A DNA stretch of 64,000 nucleotides, taken from positions 1-64,000 of the forward strand of contig NZ_JAACFT010000031.1 of the NCBI RefSeq assembly GCF_029051685.1, written 5' to 3'. This document shows, in pieces, positions 25,822 to 34,760 of this stretch. The notes below the pieces were generated by a model. It worked only from the letters and a program-made list of their open reading frames with translations. It was not told where the DNA came from and ran no database searches. This stretch comes from Bradyrhizobium sp. CSA207. GTDB lineage: Bacteria > Pseudomonadota > Alphaproteobacteria > Rhizobiales > Xanthobacteraceae. The translations under genes and the position numbers were made by a program. Every line of letters starts with the position of its first letter. Positions within the stretch are counted from its first letter, which is position 1.

Positions 25822-26808
25822 TCACGGCATCGCAAAGCGCAGCGTCTTGCCGCCGCTGCTCATGTCGACCGCAACAAATCCCGTCGCCACAAATCCGCGC
25901 GCGGGGCAATCGGTCTGCTCGTTGGTCTCGAACTTGGTCTCGCGAGTGCAGAGCTGCCTGTCGCCGCCCCAGTTCAGCGGCCGGTCCTTCAGCTTGACGG
26001 CGCGGTTGTCGGCGTCGATGGCTTCCGCGAAGCTGAAGATCTGCCTGGGCTGGCCGGTCACGTCGGGGTGCAGGCACGTCTTGGGGTCGATGCGATACCA
26101 GCCGCGGCTCGTCACCGACTTGCCGTCGTCGGTGGCGACCGCCGCCATCACCTTGTGCGGCGTGTCGTTACACCAGGTCAGGCCGCTCGGCGACGGCGTC
26201 TGCACCGCCTCGACCATGGTCTTGAACAAGTTCGGCGAGGACACGGAGTCGGCCGGCAGCCCGCGGCTCTTTAGGAAGGCGGCAAGGGCTGCCTGCGTCT
26301 TCGGCCCGTCGACGCCGTCGATCGGCGCTGCGTCATAGCCGGCGATCAATAGTAGCCGCTGGATGCCGGCGAGCCGGGCCTGCTCGTCGTCATATTCGGA
26401 ATCCTCGGCGAGATAGGCGGTAAAGTTGCCGTCGTCGCCTCGGCTTGGCGTGATCTGGGTAAAGGCGGCCTGGGTCTGGCCGCTGCGGCACTGCCGCGCC
26501 GCGGCGATGACGAAATTGTCCTGCGCCACGCACAGCATGTCGCTGCCGTTCTGCGGGATCGGGGAAGCACCGTAGGCGCCGAGCGCGCGGGCATTGAGCA
26601 GGATGCGGTCGGCCGAAAGCGTGCCCTGCACCACCACGCGGCAGGTGGCGGGGTCGATCCTGAACCAGCCGCGCGTCGCGGTCGCCGCCTTGTCGTCGAT
26701 GCCGATCGCGGCCTCCACGACATAGGACATGCGGTTGCAGATTTTCAGGTCGGCAAAGGCAGGGGCGGAGGAGAAGAACAGCGAGACGACTGCTGCGGGC
26801 AGCGTCAT
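25822..26808 (-). CDS. Secreted protein with two DUF1036 domains around a peptidoglycan-binding-like segment
   Basis: The 328-residue protein has a signal peptide (SLFFSSAPAFA). Two homologous domains each have an LKICN/LTWCN-type start and a TRGWFRIDP or SRGWYRIDP motif followed by a Cys (ATC, KTC). This TRGWxxIDP-x-C pattern is the DUF1036 signature. Between them is a helical segment (IQRLLLIAGYDAAPIDGVDGPKTQAALAAFL) that resembles the PG_binding_1 fold. The open frame extends to 26976, but that part is encoded by the palindromic repeat at 26856-26943, so ATG 26808 is preferred. Presumably periplasmic; exact role unknown. Confidence 0.78.
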   Translation of the reverse strand: MTLPAAVVSLFFSSAPAFADLKICNRMSYVVEAAIGIDDKAATATRGWFRIDPATCRVVVQGTLSADRILLNARALGAYGASPIPQNGSDMLCVAQDNFVIAAARQCRSGQTQAAFTQITPSRGDDGNFTAYLAEDSEYDDEQARLAGIQRLLLIAGYDAAPIDGVDGPKTQAALAAFLKSRGLPADSVSSPNLFKTMVEAVQTPSPSGLTWCNDTPHKVMAAVATDDGKSVTSRGWYRIDPKTCLHPDVTGQPRQIFSFAEAIDADNRAVKLKDRPLNWGGDRQLCTRETKFETNEQTDCPARGFVATGFVAVDMSSGGKTLRFAMP

Positions 26809-26855
26809 CAGGAAGCGGGTCAGAGGCGAGCGCTGAAGGCGCCGAACTCTCCGTT

Positions 26856-26943
26856 CGTCATGGCCGGGCTTGACCCGGCCATCCACGCCTCGTTTCGGCA
26901 TCGAAGAAAGAACGTGGATGCCCGGGTCAAGCCCGGGCATGAC
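26856..26943. repeat. Palindromic intergenic repeat, family 1
   Basis: Left end CGTCATGGCCGGGCTTGACCCGGCCATCC and right end GGATGCCCGGGTCAAGCCCGGGCATGACG style arms form a compact inverted repeat between argB and the DUF1036 gene. Read as protein it gives the familiar spurious PGLDPGIH and RVKPGHDE strings. Confidence 0.78.
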
Positions 26944-26972
26944 GACCGTTTTCCGCTGCTCGCGTTCGCCCA

Positions 26973-27860
26973 TCACTTGTGGATCAGCGTTCCCGTGCCC
27001 TGGTTGGTGAAGAGCTCGAGCAGCACCGCGTGCTGCATCTTGCCGTCGATGATGACGACGCCCTGCACGCCCTGTTCGAGCGCGTAGATGCAGGTCTCGA
27101 CCTTCGGGATCATGCCGCCGGAAATGGTGCCGTCAGCGATCAGTTTTCGCGCATCCTTGACGGACAATTGCGGGATCAGCTTCTTCGACTTGTCGAGCAC
27201 GCCCGGCACGTCGGTGAGCAGCAAGAGCCGCTTGGCTTTCAGCGCGCCGGCGACGGCGCCGGCAAACGTGTCGGCGTTGACGTTGAAGGTCTGTCCGGTC
27301 TTCGACGTCGCGAGCGGCGCCAGCACCGGGATCAGCTCGTAGCCGATCAGCTGGTTGAGCAGGGTAAGATCGACCTTCTCGGGCTCGCCGACGAAGCCGA
27401 GATCGACCACCTTCTCGATGTGCGAGTCCGGATCGACCATGGTGCGCGTCGCCTTGGTAGCGGTGACCATGTTGCCGTCCTTGCCGCAGAGGCCGACCGC
27501 CTTGCCGCCGGCTTCGTTGATGTAGCCGACCAGCGATTTGTTGATGGAGCCGGCGAGCACCATCTCGACGATCTCGATGGTGGCGGCATCGGTGATGCGC
27601 AGGCCGGCCGCGAATTCCGAGACGATGCCGAGCCGCTTGAGCATGGTCGCGATCTGCGGCCCGCCGCCGTGCACCACCACAGGATTGATCGCGGTCTGCT
27701 CGAGCAGCACGATGTCGCGGGCAAAGTTCTTCGCGGTCTCCTCGTCGCCCATGGCATGGCCGCCATATTTGATGACGATGGTTTCTTCGTCATACTGCTG
27801 CATATGCGGCAGCGCTTCGGACAGGATGCGGGCCTGGTCGAGCGGAGAGATGTCGGTCAT
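26973..27860 (-). CDS. argB: Acetylglutamate kinase
   Basis: The 295-residue amino acid kinase phosphorylates N-acetylglutamate, the second step of arginine synthesis. Motifs include the glycine-rich KYGGHAMGD, VVHGGGPQI, GLCGKDGNMV, and ITGAL-type residues near LLLLTDVPGVLD. The start at 27860 (MTDISPLDQ) is where homology begins. A frame open back to 28049 is encoded by the palindromic repeat and should not be annotated. The rpmH-rnpA-yidC-engB-argB order is typical of the class. Confidence 0.95.
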   Translation of the reverse strand: MTDISPLDQARILSEALPHMQQYDEETIVIKYGGHAMGDEETAKNFARDIVLLEQTAINPVVVHGGGPQIATMLKRLGIVSEFAAGLRITDAATIEIVEMVLAGSINKSLVGYINEAGGKAVGLCGKDGNMVTATKATRTMVDPDSHIEKVVDLGFVGEPEKVDLTLLNQLIGYELIPVLAPLATSKTGQTFNVNADTFAGAVAGALKAKRLLLLTDVPGVLDKSKKLIPQLSVKDARKLIADGTISGGMIPKVETCIYALEQGVQGVVIIDGKMQHAVLLELFTNQGTGTLIHK

Positions 27861-27930
27861 GAGGCGGATCTCGCTGGCGGGACTGTCGGGCCGCGTTCTA
27901 TCCGATTGCCGGGCGAGGCGCAAAGCGATG

Positions 27931-28065
27931 TTCTTCCCCTCTCCCCTTGTGGGAGAGGGTGGATCGCCGCGATAGCGGCGAGACGGGTGAGGGGTCTCTA
28001 TCCGCAGAGGCAGACCCCTCATCCGGCGCTTCGCGCCACCTTCTCCCACAAGGGGAGAAGGGAAG
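27931..28065. repeat. Palindromic intergenic repeat, family 3
   Basis: Outer arms CTTCCCCTCTCCCCTTGTGGGAGA and TCTCCCACAAGGGGAGAAGGGAAG, with inner GGTGAGGGGTCT / AGACCCCTCATCC arms and a CGCCGCGATAGCGGCG hairpin. It separates argB from the DUF423 gene. Confidence 0.78.
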
Positions 28066-28069
28066 GATT

Positions 28070-28438
28070 TTACTTCCGCCGCACCACCGCGGCCACGCTC
28101 ACCACCAGCCAGCTCAAAATCACCGTGGTCCCGCCGGTTGGCGCCGCGTACGGAAACAGCCCATGTCCCGCATATTGCCGCAAGGTGAGGTCGCCCGCGA
28201 ACAGCGCGGCGCCGATCGCGAGGCCGAAGGCGGCGACGAGGCCAATTCCGCCATGCAGAAGGCCGCGTTCGATCAGCGCAACCGTCGCAAGTATGGCAGT
28301 TGCATGAAACAGCAGCATCGCGCTCGCAGAGGCAAGCCGGCTCGCATCGGCGCCGTGTGCGGACGCGGCTGCCAGCGCGATGCCGGCGGCCCCCATCAAA
28401 CCGGCGACGGCGATCAGCAGGCGGAACGGAGCCATCAA
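28070..28438 (-). CDS. DUF423 family small membrane protein
   Basis: The 122-residue protein has four hydrophobic helices. The family pattern includes GLMGAAGIALAAASAHG near the N-terminus, FHATAILA in the second helix, and FAGDLTLRQYAG followed by APTGGTTVILSWL. The function of DUF423 (YgdD-like) proteins is not established. It overlaps the end of engB by 4 bp, so it is translationally coupled to that GTPase gene. Confidence 0.88.
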   Translation of the reverse strand: MMAPFRLLIAVAGLMGAAGIALAAASAHGADASRLASASAMLLFHATAILATVALIERGLLHGGIGLVAAFGLAIGAALFAGDLTLRQYAGHGLFPYAAPTGGTTVILSWLVVSVAAVVRRK

Positions 28439-29088
28439 GAGCTGCGCTCTTCCAAAAGCCGCGCCATCGCGGCGCGCAGCTCGGCCATTCCGGCTCCCGA
28501 GCGCGACGAGGTCGTCAGCACATCGGGAAACGCGGCGGCATGCTTGGCGAGCGCGGCGCCGGTCTCGGCGATGCGCGATTGCAGCTCGGAGGCCTTCACC
28601 TGGTCGGCCTTGGTCAGCACGATCTGGTAGCTGACGGCGGAGCGGTCGAGCGTCCCCAGGATTTCGAAGTCGACGTCCTTCAGCCCGTGCCGCGCGTCGA
28701 TCAGCACGTAGACGCGCGCGAGCGAGGCGCGCCCCTGCAGGAATTTGTGGATCAGCTCGGTCCAGGAGGCGACCTGGGACTTGGGCGCCTTGGCGTAGCC
28801 ATAGCCGGGCATGTCGACCAGCCGCAGGTCTGTCTTGCCCGGCACCTCGAAGAAGATCAGCTCCTGGGTGCGGCCCGGCGTATGCGAGGTGCGCGCCAGC
28901 GCGTTACGCCCCGTGAGCGCGTTGATCAGGCTCGACTTGCCGACATTGGAGCGCCCGGCAAAGGCGATCTCCAGCCCCGCCATCGGCGGCAGCGTTTCGA
29001 TCGAGGGCGAGGCCCAAATGAACTGCCAGTCGCGGGCGAACAGCTTCCGCCCGGTTTCGATCAGGTTGTCGTCTGACTTCTCAGTCAT
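28435..29088 (-). CDS. engB: Ribosome biogenesis GTP-binding protein EngB/YihA
   Basis: The 217-residue GTPase of the TrmE-Era-EngA-YihA class has G1 GRSNVGKSSLIN, G2 in TSHTPGRTQ, G3 DMPGYGYAKAP, G4 TKADQ and G5 in the SSRSGAG region. It assists late assembly of the large ribosomal subunit. It lies downstream of yidC with a palindromic repeat in the gap. Confidence 0.95.
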   Translation of the reverse strand: MTEKSDDNLIETGRKLFARDWQFIWASPSIETLPPMAGLEIAFAGRSNVGKSSLINALTGRNALARTSHTPGRTQELIFFEVPGKTDLRLVDMPGYGYAKAPKSQVASWTELIHKFLQGRASLARVYVLIDARHGLKDVDFEILGTLDRSAVSYQIVLTKADQVKASELQSRIAETGAALAKHAAAFPDVLTTSSRSGAGMAELRAAMARLLEERSS

Positions 29089-29106
29089 GCGAAGGGTCTA
29101 TCCTCT

Positions 29107-29225
29107 CGTCATGGCCGGGCAAAAGCGCGACGCGCGTCTTTCCCGTTCAAAATGTCCCGGCCATCCACGCCTGTCCGCACGGTCCCCTCCGAAACGTGGA
29201 TGCCCGGGACAAGCCCGGGCATGAC
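29107..29225. repeat. Palindromic intergenic repeat, family 1
   Basis: Left end CGTCATGGCCGGGC and right end GCCCGGGCATGACG. A small insertion (AAAAGCGCGACGCGCGTCTTT) interrupts the left arm, similar to the inserted hairpin in the copy at 178-286. It lies between yidC and engB. Confidence 0.75.
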
Positions 29226-29261
29226 GATGTGGAGGCAGTTGCGCCCGGCAACGCTCGAATA

Positions 29262-31109
29262 CTACGTCGCCTTCTTCGCGAACGTCGCCTTGAGATTGTC
29301 GAATAGCTCCACCTTCACGCCGTTGCGGCGCATGATGAAGCTCTGCTGGAGCACCGAGAGCGTGTTGTTCCAGGCCCAGTAGATCACGAGACCCGCCGGG
29401 AAGCCCGCCAGCATGAAGGTGAAGATCAGCGGCATCCAGTTGAAGATGAGCTGCTGGGTCGGATCCGGCGGCGTCGGGTTCAGCTTCATCTGGAACCACA
29501 TCGTGATGCCCATGATGATCGGCCAGATGCCGAGTGCGAGGTAATGGCCGAACAGCGGGATCGTGGTCGGATCGAACGGGATCAGCCCGAACAGGGTGAA
29601 CAGGTTGGTCGGATCGGGCGCGGAGAGGTCCTTGATCCAGCCGAAGAACGGCGCGTGCCGCATCTCGATGGTGACGAACAGCACCTTGTAGAGCGAGAAG
29701 AACACCGGGATCTGGATCACCACGGGAAGACAGCCGGCGACCGGATTGATCTTCTCCTTGCGGTAGATCTCCATCATCTCCTGCTGCTGCTTCACCTTGT
29801 CGTCGGGATAGCGCTCCTTCAACGCCTGAAGCTGCGGCTGGACCGACTTCATCTTCGCCATCGAGGCGTAGGACTTGTTCGCCAGCGGGAAGAACAAGAG
29901 CTTCACGATCACGGTCACGAGCAGGATCGAGACGCCGAAATTGCCGAAGAAGCGATAGAAGAAGTCGAGGCCGAGGAACATCGGCTTGGTGATGAAGTAG
30001 AACCAGCCCCAGTCGATCAAGAGATCGAAATGGTTGAGGCCGAGCTCCTTGTTGTAGCCGCCGTGACCCGCGAGCGGGAAGTTGATGCCGACGACGCCGG
30101 CTTCCTTGGCGCCCGCGAACAGCCGCGCGCTCGCGGTTGCTGTGCCGCCGATTGCGACGGTGACGGGGTCGAGCAGATAGTCGGTCTGGTAGGTATGGAC
30201 GTTGCCGCTGGGGTTAGACGAGAAGCGCGCCTGAAGCGGAGCGCTGGTATCCGGCAGCAGCGCCGAGGCCCAGTATTTGTCGGTGATGCCGAGCCAGCCA
30301 TTGGTGGCCTTGAAGTTCACCTGCCTGGCTTCGTCGATCTTCTTGTAGGCGTATTCCTGCAAGCCATCGAGATAGCCGATCAGGCCTTCATGCAGGATGT
30401 AGTAGCCGGAGACCTGCGGCGCGCCGTGGCGCGAGATCAGCGCGAACGGATAGAGCGTGACCGGCGCGTTGCCGACATTGATCACCTCGTCCTTGACGGT
30501 GAAGAGATAGTGATCGTCGACCGAGATGGTGCGGCGGAAGGTGAGCCCCTCGCCATTGTCCCACTTCAGCACCGCCGGCGTCGACGGCGTCAGGCTGCCG
30601 CTGCCGTCCTGCTGCCAGAGCGTCTGGGAGTCCGGCAGCTTCGCGGTCACGCCCGTCGCCCGCACCCAGCCGAACTCGGCGTAATAGGGCTCCGCCGTGC
30701 CCGAGGGCGAATACAGGATGATCGGCGGCGAGCTCGGATCGACCGTTTCGCGGTACTGCACCAGCGCAAGGTCGTCGATGCGGCCGCCCTTCAGCGAGAC
30801 GCTGCCGGCAAGCCGCGGCGTGTCGATCTTCACGCGCGGGGCGGCGGCAATCGCGGCGTCGCGGCTGACGGCCGGCTGGGCCTGCTGGTTTGCGGCCGGC
30901 GTTGACGGCTGGGCTGTGCCGCCGGCCTGGGGCGTGGCGCCCGGCGTCGCGGAGGCCGTCGGCTGCGGCGTGGTCTTCTGAAGCTCGGCCTGCGTCTGCT
31001 GCAAGGCGCGCTGCTTCTCCATCGCCGGCACGTTGTAGAAATACTGCCAGGCGATCAGGACCAGACCCGACAGGATGACGGCGAGGATCGTATTGCGGTT
31101 GTCGGTCAT
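29262..31109 (-). CDS. yidC: Membrane protein insertase YidC
   Basis: The 615-residue inner-membrane insertase has an N-terminal membrane segment (TILAVILSGLVLIAWQYF) and a Pro/Ala/Gln-rich linker. A large periplasmic beta domain and the conserved C-terminal five-helix core follow, with MYRKEKINPVAGCLP-like cytoplasmic loop residues and PVFFSLYKVLF. It inserts and folds membrane proteins with or without SecYEG. ATG at 31109 gives the usual MTDNRNT start; an ATG directly before it is equally possible. It lies 13 bp after the rnpA stop. Confidence 0.96.
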   Translation of the reverse strand: MTDNRNTILAVILSGLVLIAWQYFYNVPAMEKQRALQQTQAELQKTTPQPTASATPGATPQAGGTAQPSTPAANQQAQPAVSRDAAIAAAPRVKIDTPRLAGSVSLKGGRIDDLALVQYRETVDPSSPPIILYSPSGTAEPYYAEFGWVRATGVTAKLPDSQTLWQQDGSGSLTPSTPAVLKWDNGEGLTFRRTISVDDHYLFTVKDEVINVGNAPVTLYPFALISRHGAPQVSGYYILHEGLIGYLDGLQEYAYKKIDEARQVNFKATNGWLGITDKYWASALLPDTSAPLQARFSSNPSGNVHTYQTDYLLDPVTVAIGGTATASARLFAGAKEAGVVGINFPLAGHGGYNKELGLNHFDLLIDWGWFYFITKPMFLGLDFFYRFFGNFGVSILLVTVIVKLLFFPLANKSYASMAKMKSVQPQLQALKERYPDDKVKQQQEMMEIYRKEKINPVAGCLPVVIQIPVFFSLYKVLFVTIEMRHAPFFGWIKDLSAPDPTNLFTLFGLIPFDPTTIPLFGHYLALGIWPIIMGITMWFQMKLNPTPPDPTQQLIFNWMPLIFTFMLAGFPAGLVIYWAWNNTLSVLQQSFIMRRNGVKVELFDNLKATFAKKAT

Positions 31110-31122
31110 CATTCTCTCGTCA

Positions 31123-31503
31123 TCAATCCGGTTTGCGGCTTGTCGCGGGGCCCGGCCCCTGGCCGCGCCCCTTGGCCGTATGCCGCGCGGGCCGTGTAAA
31201 CGCTATGCGCAGATCGTCGAGCATGGTGGCGAAGTCGCGCGAGAGCGCGTCCCTTCGGCCAACCAGCACATAATCATGATGGGGCTGCATCGATACCGGA
31301 TCGAGCCGCTTCACCAGTTCGCGAAGCCGACGCCGGATGCGATTGCGCTGGGGGGCGTTGCCGTTCTTTTTGGTAACGGTGAAGCCGATCCGGATCGGGC
31401 CGCTGTCGTCGCGGCCACGGCTTTGCAGGACGAACGCGGGGCTATTCACCCGCGCGCCATTGGCAACGGCGAGGAAATCCGCCCGCTGCCTCAGCCGATC
31501 CAT
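31123..31503 (-). CDS. rnpA: Ribonuclease P protein component
   Basis: The 126-residue basic protein has the family signature in RNRIRRRLREL (the RNR motif) and the start motif RLRQRADFLAV. It is the protein partner of the RNase P ribozyme, which matures tRNA 5' ends. It lies 24 bp after rpmH, the near-universal pairing. The C-terminal tail is rich in Gly, Pro and Arg and poorly conserved. Confidence 0.94.
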   Translation of the reverse strand: MDRLRQRADFLAVANGARVNSPAFVLQSRGRDDSGPIRIGFTVTKKNGNAPQRNRIRRRLRELVKRLDPVSMQPHHDYVLVGRRDALSRDFATMLDDLRIAFTRPARHTAKGRGQGPGPATSRKPD

Positions 31504-31527
31504 GATGAAATCCCAAAAGGGTCAGGC

Positions 31528-31662
31528 TCAGGCGCTCAAGCGCTTGCGGCCGCGGGCGCGGCGGGCGGCGAGAACCTTGCGACCGCCGGTCGTGGCGAGG
31601 CGGGCACGGAAGCCGTGACGGCGCTTGCGCACCAATTTGCTGGGTTGATAAGTCCGCTTCAC
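31528..31662 (-). CDS. rpmH: 50S ribosomal protein L34
   Basis: The 44-residue protein reads MKRTYQPSKLVRKRRHGFRA and onward to a basic KRLSA end, a full-length match to L34. The start codon is GTG at 31660-31662. A longer open frame to 31794 exists but has no homology. First gene of the rpmH-rnpA-yidC unit. Confidence 0.96.
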   Translation of the reverse strand: MKRTYQPSKLVRKRRHGFRARLATTGGRKVLAARRARGRKRLSA

Positions 31663-32045
31663 GGGTTTCTCTCCGCTGACCGGGCAATTTGCCTGTAGAA
31701 TTGATGATAAAGTCCGGAAGATGCGGCCCAAAATGGGCCCTTTTCCGGCCCTAAGAGAGCCGCTCCCGGCATCACGCCGGGTCATCGCGGACAATTTGCG
31801 CGGCTTATAAGGGACCGTCCCCTTCTCGTCAACGCTGCAGGACCGCGCAGGCCAAGAAGAATACGACGTGAATCCGACGTGTATGTCACTTGAATATCAC
31901 TGTTTCGCCGGGGTTTACCCCTTGAGGTAGCGACTCGCGATAATCACGCTTACATCACACCCCGGGAGATTAGCGATCCGTAATTTGACCGGGCCCCCGG
32001 GCGGGTCGCATCCTTCGTCAGCCAAGGCCAGCAGGGGCGAACTTC
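31663..32045. other. Intergenic region upstream of rpmH and the histidine kinase
   Basis: A 383-bp divergent promoter region. I see no gene, no palindromic repeat and no confident promoter. The rpmH side has a long untranslated leader with AT-rich blocks around 31690-31720. Confidence 0.5.
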
Positions 32046-33566
32046 GTGGTAGCGACAGACCTCCAGCGGACCCAGGATCTGGATCGCGTTTCGGATCAGC
32101 CAGACCAGGCGGACCAGCCGGTGACGCGGCTGCGCGGGCCGCGCGGGCTCGGCCTGTCCGGCAAGCTGCTGCTGCTGACCATTCCCCTGGTGATGATCGC
32201 GGCCGTCCTGCTCTACGTGCCTGCGATCGCCAACTTCTGGGTCAACCGGCTGAACGACCGCGTGGCGGCGGCCAACACGGCGGCGCTGGTGCTCGATGCC
32301 GCCCCGCTCGGCATGGTTCCCGATTCGCTGTCGCGGCAGATCCTGAAAAGCATCAATGCCCGCGCGGTCGCGATCAAGATGGGCCAGCAGCGCCGGCTGC
32401 TTGCCAGCGACAATTTGCCGTCCGCGATCGGGCACGACATCGACCTGCGCGACATGACGGCGTGGGAGGCGATCACCGGCTCGTTCCGGATGATGCTGGA
32501 GACCGGCAACCGGGCGATCCGCATCGTCGGCCCCGGCGTCGGCAACGCCCAGTTCATCGAAATCGTCACCGACGAGCTGCCGCTGCGGCAGGCCATGTAT
32601 CGCTTCTCCCGCAACGTCGTGGTGGTCGCGCTGATCATCGCGGCTCTGACCGCGGGCCTCGTCTACCTTGCGCTGCATTATCTCTTCGTGCGGCCGATGC
32701 GGCGGCTGACCGCGAGCCTGATTGGCTTCCACGAAAACCCTGAAAGCTCGGCGCGGATCATCGTGCCGAGCCAGCGCAGCGACGAAATCGGGGTCGCCGA
32801 GCGCGAATTGTCCGACATGCAGCGCGACCTGATGTCGATGCTGAATCAGAAGAGCCGGCTCGCGGCGCTCGGCCTTGCCGTGTCCAAGATCAACCATGAT
32901 CTGCGCAACCTGCTGGCCTCGGCGCAGCTGTTGTCGGACCAGCTTGCCAGCGTGCCCGATCCGCGGGTGCAACGTTTTGCACCGAAGCTGGTGCGCTCGC
33001 TCGAGCGCGCCATCGCCTTCTGCCAGTCGACGCTGTCCTACGGCCGCGCCCAGGAAGCCGCGCCCGACCGCCGCATCATGCTGATCGAACCTGTCGTCAT
33101 GGAGGTGCGCGAGACCGCGGGCCTCGCCAGCGAGGCCTCGATCGCCTGGGTCGCCGCAATCGAGCGCGGGCTCACGGTCGATGCTGATCCCGACCAGCTG
33201 TTCCGGGTGCTGCTCAACCTCGTGCGCAACGCCGCCCAGGCGCTGGAAAGCCATTCGTCCGGCGACGGCGGTCCGCAGCAGATCCGGATCACGGGAAAAC
33301 GCGAAGGCGCGGTCACCATCATCGAGGTCTCCGACACCGGTCCCGGCGTGCCCCAGAAGACCCGGGAGCACCTGTTCGAGGCGTTCCAGACCTCCGGCCG
33401 CCCCGGCGGCAGCGGCCTCGGTCTCGCCATCGCCGCCGAGCTTGTCCGCGCCCATGGCGGCGACATCCATCTGGTCGAAGGCACCCTCGGCGCCACCTTC
33501 CGGATCGTCATTCCCGATCGCCCGGTAGAGCTGCTCTCGATCCGCAACGAGCGGGCGCGGGCGTAG
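32046..33566 (+). CDS. Orphan sensor histidine kinase with HAMP domain
   Basis: The 506-residue protein has membrane helices at about 41-65 and 193-217 that bracket a periplasmic sensor loop, then a HAMP domain. A dimerisation helix carries the phospho-acceptor His near residue 284 (SKINHDLRN). An HATPase domain has N-box NLVRNAAQAL, G1 DTGPGVP and G2 GGSGLGLAIA. The start is GTG at 32046. No response regulator is adjacent; the partner must be encoded elsewhere. The H-box differs from the usual HELRTPL and is closer to the HDLRN type. Signal unknown. Confidence 0.9.
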   Translation: MVATDLQRTQDLDRVSDQPDQADQPVTRLRGPRGLGLSGKLLLLTIPLVMIAAVLLYVPAIANFWVNRLNDRVAAANTAALVLDAAPLGMVPDSLSRQILKSINARAVAIKMGQQRRLLASDNLPSAIGHDIDLRDMTAWEAITGSFRMMLETGNRAIRIVGPGVGNAQFIEIVTDELPLRQAMYRFSRNVVVVALIIAALTAGLVYLALHYLFVRPMRRLTASLIGFHENPESSARIIVPSQRSDEIGVAERELSDMQRDLMSMLNQKSRLAALGLAVSKINHDLRNLLASAQLLSDQLASVPDPRVQRFAPKLVRSLERAIAFCQSTLSYGRAQEAAPDRRIMLIEPVVMEVRETAGLASEASIAWVAAIERGLTVDADPDQLFRVLLNLVRNAAQALESHSSGDGGPQQIRITGKREGAVTIIEVSDTGPGVPQKTREHLFEAFQTSGRPGGSGLGLAIAAELVRAHGGDIHLVEGTLGATFRIVIPDRPVELLSIRNERARA

Positions 33567-33640
33567 TCGTCCGGAGGCCGACTTGCGGGGGCGGCAGGCC
33601 CACATCGTAAGGTCCTGGCGCGTGGCTCCGCCTCGCACCC

Positions 33641-33699
33641 CCGTCATTGCGGGGCGCAACGAAGTTGCGACCCCGGTTTCGGGCCAGCCCGGAATGACG
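33641..33699. repeat. Short palindromic intergenic element
   Basis: Left end CCGTCATTGCGGGGCGC and right end GGAATGACG with partial arm pairing, related in its ends to family 4. It is the last palindromic repeat before the tRNA; none were found farther right in the window. Confidence 0.55.
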
Positions 33700-33849
33700 T
33701 CGAATATGATCTTTTGGCCCCAAAATACCGCCCAGGCAGACCTTGCCAACGCCGGCAAGAGCGGTTAGTCAGAGCGCTCTTTCGCATCCCCTCCGGCTCC
33801 GCCGGGGGCTGCGTGCGGGCTAACGCCCGCAACGCCGTTCGCGAAACAC

Positions 33850-33926
33850 GCGCCCGTAGCTCAGCTGGATAGAGCATCAGACTACGAATCTGAGGGTCGG
33901 ACGTTCGAATCGTTCCGGGCGCGCCA
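33850..33926 (+). tRNA. tRNA-Arg (anticodon ACG)
   Basis: A 77-nt cloverleaf is complete, with CCA encoded. The acceptor stem pairs GCGCCCG with CGGGCGC, the D arm has GCTC/GAGC, and the anticodon stem TCAGA/TCTGA encloses the loop CTACGAA, which gives anticodon ACG. The T loop is TTCGAAT. The ACG anticodon would need TadA conversion to inosine to read CGN. The 3' part of this gene is repeated downstream and serves as an integration site. Confidence 0.96.
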
Positions 33927-33931
33927 TTTCG
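33878..33931 (+). repeat. Integration site copy 1 (3' part of tRNA-Arg)
   Basis: The 54 bp from the anticodon stem (CAGACTACG) through CCA to ATTTCG occur again, identical, at 44406-44459. The last 27 bp occur a third time within 54214-54245. This is the usual direct-repeat pattern left by elements that integrate into a tRNA 3' end and restore it. Confidence 0.9.
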
Positions 33932-33970
33932 TCTTGTTTTTGCTGTTTTTTCCCCCGCAGATCGACGCCG

Positions 33971-34460
33971 TTACCGAGTGGTACCGTAAGCGTTACCGTA
34001 ATTCTCCACGCCCTCGATTGCGGCGGCGATCGCGATTAAGGCCTCGCGTCTGATCACCCTTACTTGAAACAGCTGGTGGGCCGGGTATTGAGCGAGCACG
34101 TCATGTAGCTCCGCGGCTCCGGCATCGGCTTCGTCCGGTTTCTCATCCCCAATTGTTTCCGAAGATTTTCCGCATGCTGTGCCCCTTACGTTCGAGCCAC
34201 CTCACCACGGCATAGCGCGGCAGATTTTCGGTGGCCTCTCCGAGCGGCTCGTACAATTGAAGCGCCGTCCGGGCGAGATGCCTGGATCCGAACGAGCGAC
34301 CCTCGACTCGATTCAATCTTTCGGGCTCGATATGCATCGGGCGTTCGTCGATGCGATCGGCGAGAAACCTCTCCAGGGTGGCCTGGCTCTTCCTGATCCC
34401 GCCCCCGATGAAACCGCCTCTCAGACTTGCTTCTCCTGCAACCTTGGCAAGCTGGCTCAC
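33971..34460 (-). pseudogene. Possible frameshifted gene at the island edge, unrecognised
   Basis: A GTG-started frame from 34460 gives 105 residues ending at 34143 (tail HSMRKIFGNNWG). One frame over, an open stretch without its own start continues from about 34150 to a TAA at 33971-33973 (EADAGAAELHDVLAQY, VIRREALIAIAAAIEGVENYG). A single frameshift near the TTGGGGA run at about 34145-34155 would join them into one protein of roughly 160 residues. I do not recognise either part. Nothing else in 33932-34460 looks coding. Confidence 0.35.
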
Positions 34461-34760
34461 GACTAAGCCTATTTGAGACTAGTGGCTCTGCAGAGTGATT
34501 ATGACTCTTTGGAAGTGACGGGATAGGCGCGGCCCATTTTGGCGCGTGCCTTGTCTGTCGTGAACATCCGTTTGATGCGTGAGCGGGCGGCATTTCACTT
34601 GCGTTCCCAAGCGGCGATTTTCAAGCCCTTATCGAGGGTGACGAAGCATGCGCTACGAACTCGCCGATGGGCTGCAATCAAGCCGATGCTACCTATCCGG
34701 TGTCGGAAGGCCCGGACTTCGCAAACGCGTATTCCAGCGCTTGAGGTGCATCCCTTAAAA
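34461..34760. other. Gene-poor stretch in island segment A
   Basis: The only open frames are short, and codon use is unlike the neighbours. On the minus strand one frame (34590-34760) reads with a composition like a decayed protein, including FRHRIGSIGLIAAHRR, but I cannot assign it. Treated as non-coding or degraded. Confidence 0.4.

Noticed and set aside
31531..31794. An extended 88-residue L34
   Set aside because: L34 is 43-47 residues in bacteria; the GTG at 31660-31662 gives exactly that, and the upstream part has no homology.
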